Below, one piece after another: positions 57,118-64,000 of a stretch of 64,000 bases of DNA. Below the pieces are notes generated by a model. It did no database searches. It was not told the origin of the DNA and worked only from the letters and a program-made list of their open reading frames with translations. Position 1 is the stretch's first letter; every line of letters begins with the position of its first letter. Both the position numbers and the translations under genes were made by a program. The DNA is from Ipomoea triloba (Eukaryota > Streptophyta > Magnoliopsida > Solanales > Convolvulaceae). Where the stretch lies: NCBI RefSeq assembly GCF_003576645.1, contig NC_044924.1, positions 23,942,904-24,006,903 of the forward strand, given 5' to 3'.

Positions 57118-59432
57118 AATAGACTTTTCAACAAATTCAAAAATTATAACACTTTGGTAATTTCTACTCTAGGTAGCAAGCATAAAGCAAATAAACAACT
57201 TAGAGTTCGCAACGGAATATCAGTACGTAAAGTGCTATAAATAACTTGATCAGATATGAAGAGATATATCGCATGCACACAAAAGAGATAGCAAACCCAG
57301 ATGATAAATAAAGAGTGAATAGTAAATGGGTTTGTATGAATCAGGAGGAATCCCTTACAAATAAATGTGAATAGTGAGTGAATAGTAAGGAATAGTGTGT
57401 GAATAGTGTATGAATAGTAAATAAGCTCTAGGAAATTGAAATGCTCAGTACATGCACTTTGAATATGAAGACTTGTTATAAAATATGCAATGTAATGCTA
57501 TGCATGCACACGTATGACTTGCAACACCAAGATGGATATATCAGTTAGTGGGTTAGTACGGGATATGCATGCAAGAATAAATATGGTGCAAGCAAAGTAA
57601 AGAGACAGAGAGATTTATAGTGGTTCGGAGATGGTGTAATTCTCCTACTCCACTTCTTCCTTTCACTCCAAGGAAGATTTCCACTATCTTCAATCAACCA
57701 GATACAAATAGTGGATCAGTGCCCTTCTAGCATCTGCTACTCCGAATGCTCTTTGCCTACAGCAACACTCAAACCCGAACGTCTTGCACCCAGCTACGTT
57801 CACGAGCGTCTTGCACCCAGCTACGCTCCTCAACCAAGCGTTTTGCATCTAGCTACACTTAGTCTTCACGAGTGTTCTGCACAAAGCCGCACTCCTCCGA
57901 GTATCCCGCACAATGCTATACTCCCGAGCTTTTCTCCCGAGCGTCTAGCTACGCTCCCGAGCGTCTCGCACAAAGCCACGCTCCTTCCGAGTGCCTCGCA
58001 CTCAACTCGGATTTCACAAGCCGCACCTGCTACTCTCCTTTCCTCTACTCACAATAGATATGATTTTACAAAGAAGTATTTTTCTTCTTCTCTCTCAGAC
58101 TTGAATTTTTCTATTCAACTCAATACTTGCACTCTTCAATTTTTCTTCTTTCTTTTTCGAAATAATAACTCACTTTTAGCACACACTCAATTTTTCTTCT
58201 TTCAAATGATATCTCAGATACGTAAGCAGATGAGTGATTAAGAGAGGTGAGAGAGGTTGCAGAGAGGTGCATGTCTTCAAGTCTTCCATGGGTATTTATA
58301 GCTTGAAGAAGCTATCTACCCGTTGTAGATCTTCAAATCTTGATCGTCCATTTTGAATCTTGAAATAATTTGCCAACTTGTTCTGAAGCTTTCCATGGCC
58401 TTTGTCAGATGAATTTGAAAATTGGTCTATGTCATTACTCCTCTTGTAAGAAGCCCATTCGTCCAATTGCATTCTCAGATCTTGAATTGAATTTCCTTAT
58501 CAAGATGGCCTCCAATTTTGACTTTTCAAGTGTGAATCCTTGACTTTGCAATTTCTTCTTCTGATTGTCAAGTTGATCTCTCCAAAATAATTTCCTCCGG
58601 TGACTCTTGCTTGAGCATAAATTATATCACCGAAAATTCACCGACACCTCCAAGTTGGTCTTCATCAGATTAATTCGAAATATGCCTCCAAAAATTAATT
58701 TTGGATTTCTGAATTATTATCCCAAAGTTATATTTAATTTTGGCTCCAATCTCAGTCCAAAAATTTACTTTTGGATAGAATTTTTGTTACCAAAAATTAA
58801 ATTTTCACTTAAGAATTTTATCTCCAAGATTTGGATTTAGGGACGTGATCTTCATTTGCATTTTCGCTCCCAGTTAGCTATTCCAGTGTGTATTCTGGAA
58901 ACAGAGTGTCATCCTCCTGGCTTAAAATAAATTCCACACAGTAGGATTCGAACACTAGACATCCTGATTCATGCTATGTACTCTAACCATTACTCCGTAT
59001 TAACTCATTAGTTAATACTCTTCTCAAATAATCTTTATTCTCAGAATGGCCTTAGTAGCATTTTCTCCTTCTTGAGTAAAGAAATTCGAACCAGCTTCAC
59101 TGTTCAATTTGTCATCGAAAGTTGTCCTCCTTCCCTTGTTGAGTCATCCTAATGTCCTCCAAATAAAATATTGATCCTGGGTTTTGAATCAGAGACCTTT
59201 AGCTTGTGCTGTGCGCTCCTTGTCCATTCTTCCATTTCATCTTTTGATGATTTTTACAACATATAATTAATAAGTAACAATATGCTGACTAAGTCTAATT
59301 CTCCTCAATTTCGTATGACTTTTGACTTAGACTTGGACCTTTGGAGATTGTACACTAGACTCAAAATAAAATAAGGGGAATAGTAAAAATTACAATTTGT
59401 ATCATCAAAACTATTACATTTTATTCCTAACA
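57071..59432 (-). mobile_element. antisense solo LTR of the same long copia family, 2362 bp
   Basis: On the + strand it runs TGTTGGTCCCGATAGG to ATTCCTAACA, the reverse complement of the family LTR (compare 52683 and 50035). It is flanked by an exact 5-bp repeat ACTCT (57066-57070 and 59433-59437). The flanks rejoin within the integrase coding region. It holds the G15 run (57103-57117), 'cgagcgtcttgcacccagctacg'-type repeats at about 57775-58005 and a TATA-like site on the - strand near 58290. No internal region is present. Confidence 0.9.
58935..58995 (-). other. tRNA-like module in the solo LTR
   Basis: Read on the - strand, TAATGGTTAGAGTACA (A-box-like, 58992-58977) is followed 21 bases later by GTGTTCGAATCCTAC (B-box-like, 58955-58941). 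The spacing is shorter than in a tRNA gene and no full cloverleaf forms by eye. A second, weaker pair is at about 59175-59232. It may be a trapped tRNA or SINE fragment. Confidence 0.35.
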
Positions 59433-60146
59433 ACTCTTGTTGTTGTTGATGATTTTTTCAGGTACACATGGACAATATTTCTCAACAAAAAGAATGAAGT
59501 GGAGAAAAAACTGTCAGAACTACTCAAGCAACTTCAAAATGAAAAAGAAGTCAAAATAGTCAAAATCCGTACCGACCGGGGTACAGAGTTTGTGAATGGC
59601 GTGATTCAAACTTATTGCAATTTTCAAGGAATTGTACATCAATTATCAGCCGCAAGAACACTGCAACAAAACGGTGTAGCTGAAAGAAGAAATAGAACGC
59701 TTAAAGAAGCCGCACGAGTTATGATTACGACTGTCGATCTACCAAAACATTTTTGGGCAGAAGCTATCAACACTGCTTGCTATACTCAAAACAGAAGCAT
59801 GATTCACAAGTTGCACGACAAGACGCCATATGAACTTTGGAAACTGAGAAAACCTAACCTTAGTTATTTTCATATTTTTGGATGCAAATGTTTTGTTCTT
59901 ATTAATGGCAAAACACATCTAAAAACTTTTGATGAGCGTGCAGATGAAGCAATATTTTTGGGATATTCTTCCACCAGTAGAGCATTCAGAGTATACAATA
60001 AATCTATAATGGTGGTAGAAGAATCAATACACGTTGTATTTGATGAATCAGCAAAAAGCAAAGAAGTAGATGGTTCGAATATTGGTAAAAATGTGCCAAA
60101 TAATTTATTTGAGACTAATGATTCGTCTAAGATTGAGATCTTGTAG
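59433..60146 (+). pseudogene. copia integrase core, split from its N-terminus
   Basis: It resumes with VVVDDFFRYTWTIFLNKKNE and contains RTDRGTEFVNG (second catalytic Asp) and LQQNGVAERRNRTLKEAAR (catalytic Glu), then FGCKCFVLING and FLGYSSTSRAFRVYN. It ends at a TAG (60144-60146). The HHCC and first catalytic Asp parts lie before the solo LTR insertion. Confidence 0.85.
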
Positions 60147-60780
60147 GGAATAAGTGATTTGGAACTTAACAATTCCAAAATTCAAGAAATGGGCGTGACA
60201 CTCACTAGGAGAGATGGGGCTAACTCTAGAAATGAAGAAATTCATGTTGGTGAGGCTAACCTCATTAATGAGACAAATTTTGAGGATGAGGCTAACCACA
60301 TGAATATTCAAAATCCTAGAGGTGAGGATGAGGCTGACCAAGCTACTCAAGGAGAATCTACATGTGCCAACCAACCTCTACCCACTACCAACGTCCAAGA
60401 ATTTTTCCAAACTGATAGAAAATAGCTAAGGAGTCATCCACAAGATCTTATCATTGGAAATTTGCAAGAAGGCGTGAAAACAAGATCAGCTGCACGAGAA
60501 AACAATAAAGTCACTAAATCCTTTATAGAGTCAGCAAATGTCGTGGTGGATGACATAGTTGAAATCCCACTATCTGGATTTGGGTCGGACTATGCAACAA
60601 ATAATCCAGAATCTCTAGTAACAAATAATCCAAAATCTCCTACAACAAATAATCAAGAATCTCCTAACACTGGTCCAAAGTCATCTACACTTGATCTAGT
60701 CACATCTTAATTCAACCCTGATCTAGAATTTGTATCTGACTCGGAACAAAGAGAAATGGATATACCAACCCGTATCCAAA
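60147..60780 (+). other. integrase-RT linker of the long copia element
   Basis: A poorly conserved linker with several stops (60423, 60708). It contains GAGGATGAGGCTAACC and GGTGAGGATGAGGCTGACC units at 60270-60340, resembling the minisatellite motif of the 5' LTR, and 'aataatccagaatctcc' triplets at 60600-60665. Confidence 0.6.
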
Positions 60781-62428
60781 AGAATCACCCAGTTCAGCAT
60801 ATCATTGGAGATCCAACCTTCGGAGTTCGAAGTAGAGGGAAGCCAAAACGTGATTATCTTCTGTTAGCTGGATACGTGTGCTACACTTCAAAAGTTGAGC
60901 CAAAAAACCATGAAGGAAGCCCTGACTTATGAGCACTAGATCAAGGCCATGCAAGAAGAACTAAGGCAATTTGAAAGAAACAAGGTATGGATTCTTGTCC
61001 CTAAATCTAACGACTTTAATGTTGTAGGTAAAAAGTGAATATTTCGAAACAAGACAGACTCATCAAGTAATATTGCGCGCAACAAGACCAGAAGACTTGA
61101 AGCTCAGGGGTACTCACAAATTGAGGGGATCGACTACGACGAAAAGTTTACTCCTATAGCTCGTCTTAAATCAATCCGACTACTTCTATCCGTCGCATGT
61201 GCATTAAAGATAAAGTTGTACTAGATGGATGTTAAAACAGCATTTCTGAATTGACATCTAAACGAAGACATATACATAGCTCAACCTAAAGGGTTTGAAA
61301 ACCCTCAACATCCAGACTATGTATACAAGCTGGAAAAAGCCCTATATGGCCTAAAACAAGCCCTAAGGGCTTGGTATGAGAAGTTGACCCAATATCGACT
61401 CTAGCGTGGCTACAATCGAGAGGAATAGATAAAACTCTATTCATCAAAAGGTCAAGTAAACACATCACTATAGCTCAAGTTTATATAGATGACATTGTTT
61501 TTGCTTCTATTAAAACAGGTGCTATTGACGAACTTGTAAAAGTCATGCAACAAGAGTTTGAAATGAGCATGATCGGATAATTGACCTACTTTCTAGGGTT
61601 ACAGGTAAACCAAAAAGGTGAAGGTATCTTTATCTCTCAAGAAAAATATGCTAAGAATATATTAACAAAGTTTGGTTTAGAATCTGCAAAAGATGCTAGG
61701 ACTCCAATATCAACTCCTACAAAGTTGTTCGAAGATGAAAAAGGTGTTGCAATTGATCCTACCCTATACAGAATCATGATAGGAAGTTTACTATACCTTA
61801 CAACAAGCAGGCCTGATATTATGATTAGCGTTGGAATCTGCGCCAAATATCAAGCAAACCCAAAAGAATCTCATCTTAAGGTTGTGAAACGTATTATCAA
61901 ATATGTGAAATGTACGCTAAACTATGGGATCTGGTTTTTTAATGATACTAATCTAATTTTTGCAAGTTTTAGTGATGTCGACTGGGCTAGAAACGCTGAT
62001 GACAGAAAAACCACCTCAGTTGGTTGTTTCTTTATTTGCAAAAACTTGGTATATTGGCTAAGTAAAAAACATAATTCAATCTCTCTTAGTACAGCTGGAG
62101 CGGAGTATATAGCTTCTGGAAGCTGTTGTGCACAGTTATTATGGATGGGCCAAATGCTATCTGACTATAGCCTAAATCAGATCATTATAACCCTATACTG
62201 TGCAATACCATCGGTATTAATATATCCAAGAATCCAGTCCACCATTCCAAAACAAAGCACATCGATATTCGTCATCACTTCATCCGGGAGTTAGTGGAAG
62301 AAAAAGATATTGAACTAGACTACATATCAACTGAAAAAAAGCCGACAGACCTATTTACAAAACCTTTGGACGAATCAAGGTTTGAAGTTCTTCAAGCAAC
62401 TCTTGAAGTTTACAAACTGTATGATTAA
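60780..62428 (+). pseudogene. copia reverse transcriptase and RNase H, many lesions
   Basis: RT segments include EGIDYDEKFTPIARLKSIRLL, then MDVKTAFLN and LYGLKQALRAWYEKL, with a catalytic YIDD near 61482-61493. RNase H follows from 61581 (TYFLGLQVNQKGEGIFISQE, then YRIMIGSLLYLTTSRPDI, SFSDVDWARNADDRKT and STAGAEYIASGSCCAQLLWM). A shift near 62195 precedes the last part (KNPVHHSKTKHIDIRHHFI) and the final TAA at 62426. Stops occur near 60930, 61036, 61220, 61252 and 61578. Confidence 0.85.
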
Positions 62429-62529
62429 AGACCTCTCTTGCTAATAAAACCAGGTATTTTCGTTATTCTTCAAATTTTATTTTATTTTATTTTAATAAAT
62501 ATACCTTTTGTCTCAATTTCAAACATAGT

Positions 62530-63640
62530 TGAAAGTCGATTTTTGCGTGTAGTATGTGAAGTGGTGATGGATGGTGGTGTGATGGATAGATAGTGGAATA
62601 GAGATAGAGTGGATGAGTGTAAATGAGGATGGAATCCCCGAGTTTCTATCTCACGAGGATGACTACTTGGAGCTAAGTAGAGTGTATGACATCTTGGTGT
62701 GTGTTAGTGAGACTTACTAGGGGAAAAGAATAGTAGCGTAGGAGACATGGAATGCAAAGGTACAAGGCACAAAAGTACAAACAACAAAGAAAAACAAACA
62801 AGTATGTAGAATGGGGAATTGGATGGACAACACATGATCTTATGCATTTGGTAGGCTAAGGTAGACTAGGAATAGTGCAAGGCAAGACTAGCTTAAGGGA
62901 GATCGCATTGCAAGCACTAGGCTGATTTGTACCTAGACTCTTAGATCACAATTGTGACTAAGACATTTTGTCAAACACATTGCTTACGCTTCTTCCCGGG
63001 CCTTGTCCTCTTTGATCGAAGGATGTGGATTGCAAATGAGTAATACTACATGGAATCACAATCTCTTGCCAATTCCACTCTCTCATAATCCTCACTCATT
63101 GGGATCCTCCAATGAAGTGAAGATACATACACAACCCATTCACAACAAAAACATTCTAGGTCAAACATCACACTATATATAATCAATTTATCAATTAAGA
63201 ACACAAATGCATAAGCTTAAGGCAATCCAATCCAATTCCTAGAATATCGAGCTACACAACTCATTAGCAATATAAGATGGAATGGGAAAGATCAATATAT
63301 GAAATGAAAGATAGAATAGAAGAGATTACCACACTTGAATCTACAATTGCAATGTCAATTACACAAAATAGGAGAGGAGCTTCCACAATCAAGAGAGTTG
63401 TCAATTCTCTTCACTCTAGATCACTCCTCTCTCTTAGCACTTGAACATTAAAGAGTAGCTAGTTGAATCTAGATCTAACCTAGAGAGACAAAATATCTAT
63501 CCTAAGCTAAGAGCTCTACAAACTAAAAAATGAAAGAATGAAAAGTATCCTAAAATCCCGCCATCAAACCTCATTTATAGACTCTGGAATCAGATCTACA
63601 TACATGGGGCATACGCACGTATGCTTGGTGTACATATATA
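62530..63640 (-). mobile_element. LTR-like sequence on the - strand, unknown family
   Basis: Read leftward from about 63640 it has GCATACGTGCGTATGCC (63625-63609), a TATA-like CTATAAATGAGG (about 63581-63570), a leader with ACTCTCTTGATTG, and possible termination near 62530 (ending ATCGACTTTCA). The layout matches the solo LTR at 27988 (palindromic GTACGC motif, then TATAAA, then leader). The right end lies in or beyond the microsatellite. This may have replaced or interrupted the 3' LTR of the preceding element. Confidence 0.5.
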
Positions 63641-63783
63641 TATGTGTATATATATTATATATATATATATATGTATCTATGTATATATATGTATATATGT
63701 GTGTGTGTGTGTATATGTATATATATATGTGTGTGTGTATATATGTATATATATATATATATGTGTGTGTGTGTATATATATG

Positions 63784-63835
<52 letters not shown>

Positions 63836-63836
63836 C

Positions 63837-63872
<36 letters not shown>

Positions 63873-63884
63873 CTATATATACAC

Positions 63885-63929
<45 letters not shown>

Positions 63930-63930
63930 C

Positions 63931-63976
<46 letters not shown>

Positions 63977-64000
63977 ATATATATACATATATATATATAT
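63632..64000. repeat. compound (TA)n / (TG)n microsatellite, runs off the window
   Basis: Alternating TATATATG and TGTGTGTG blocks fill the last 370 bases, with TGTGCGCGCGTGTG near 63960-63973. Long purine-pyrimidine alternation can adopt Z-DNA. Frames encoding Tyr-Ile-His-Thr repeats are artefacts. Confidence 0.95.

Larger units (their letters stand above)
50035..62529 (+). mobile_element. long-LTR Ty1/copia element (SIRE-like), decayed, with nested solo LTR
   Basis: It has a 5' LTR of about 2.65 kb, a primer-binding site, a long coiled-coil gag, protease, integrase, reverse transcriptase and RNase H in copia order on the + strand. The long LTR, the poly-C tract just before its end and the long gag fit the SIRE/Maximus lineage (inference). 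Pol has many stops and shifts, so it is not active. An antisense solo LTR of the same family splits the integrase, and 1590 bases are repeated across an N. No 3' LTR is seen before 64000; sequence resembling a different LTR begins near 62530. Confidence 0.85.

Noticed and set aside
63677..63988. A 103-codon frame of Tyr-Ile-His-Thr repeats.
   Set aside because: It is a direct translation of a TA/TG microsatellite.
1..64000. A search for a novel defence, biosynthetic or phage-like system.
   Set aside because: The only host genes are two P450s, one PDLP-like and one DUF641 gene, with no shared pathway indicated; everything else recognised is transposon or simple repeat.

Overview
The window is nuclear DNA of a flowering plant, most likely a eudicot. 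It is AT-rich, has GT-AG introns, plant-only gene families (CYP704, a plasmodesmata-located DUF26 protein, a DUF641/GIL1-like protein) and dense plant transposons. The species cannot be fixed from sequence alone; an asterid such as Ipomoea would fit, as a weak guess.

There are four host genes. Two are tandem, nearly identical CYP704-type cytochrome P450 genes on the + strand (2169-7006 and 17665-22228), each with five exons and the same intron phases. They lie in a segmental duplication (about 390-7050 and 16880-22333). Each copy later gained its own MITEs, and copy 1 lost the stop codon used by copy 2. The third gene, on the - strand, encodes a plasmodesmata-located protein (36482-38887): signal peptide, two DUF26 domains and one transmembrane helix. 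The fourth, also on the - strand, is an intronless GIL1/IRKI-like DUF641 gene (44009-45466), with a 116-base assembly gap in poly-G just upstream.

The rest is mostly transposable elements. Between the P450 genes lie a relic of a long copia LTR (7640-8700), a broken hAT (RICESLEEPER-like) transposase (8892-10072) and a young Ty1/copia element (10258-15167; 210-bp LTRs). From 22334 to 30727 there are LTR fragments, a minisatellite, Ty3/gypsy-like debris and a decayed copia element split by a 1358-bp solo LTR with TACCC target duplications. A compact, internally deleted copia element with 156-bp LTRs and TGTAC target duplications fills 30941-35230. From 50035 onward there is a long-LTR (SIRE-like) copia element. 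Its integrase is split by an antisense solo LTR of the same family (57071-59432; ACTCT target duplications), and part of it is repeated exactly (offset 1590) across a single N, which is probably an assembly error. The window ends in an LTR-like sequence on the - strand and long TA/TG microsatellites.

Many foldback MITEs with readable target duplications are present: Mutator-like families with 9-10 bp duplications (one starting GAGTTAAT, one starting near GGTTGTTATGCC), a hAT-type MITE with an 8-bp duplication and a Stowaway. I see no operon-like or defence-like system. The most informative signals are the nested transposon stratigraphy, the diverged P450 pair, the assembly artefact and several unexplained repeat motifs.
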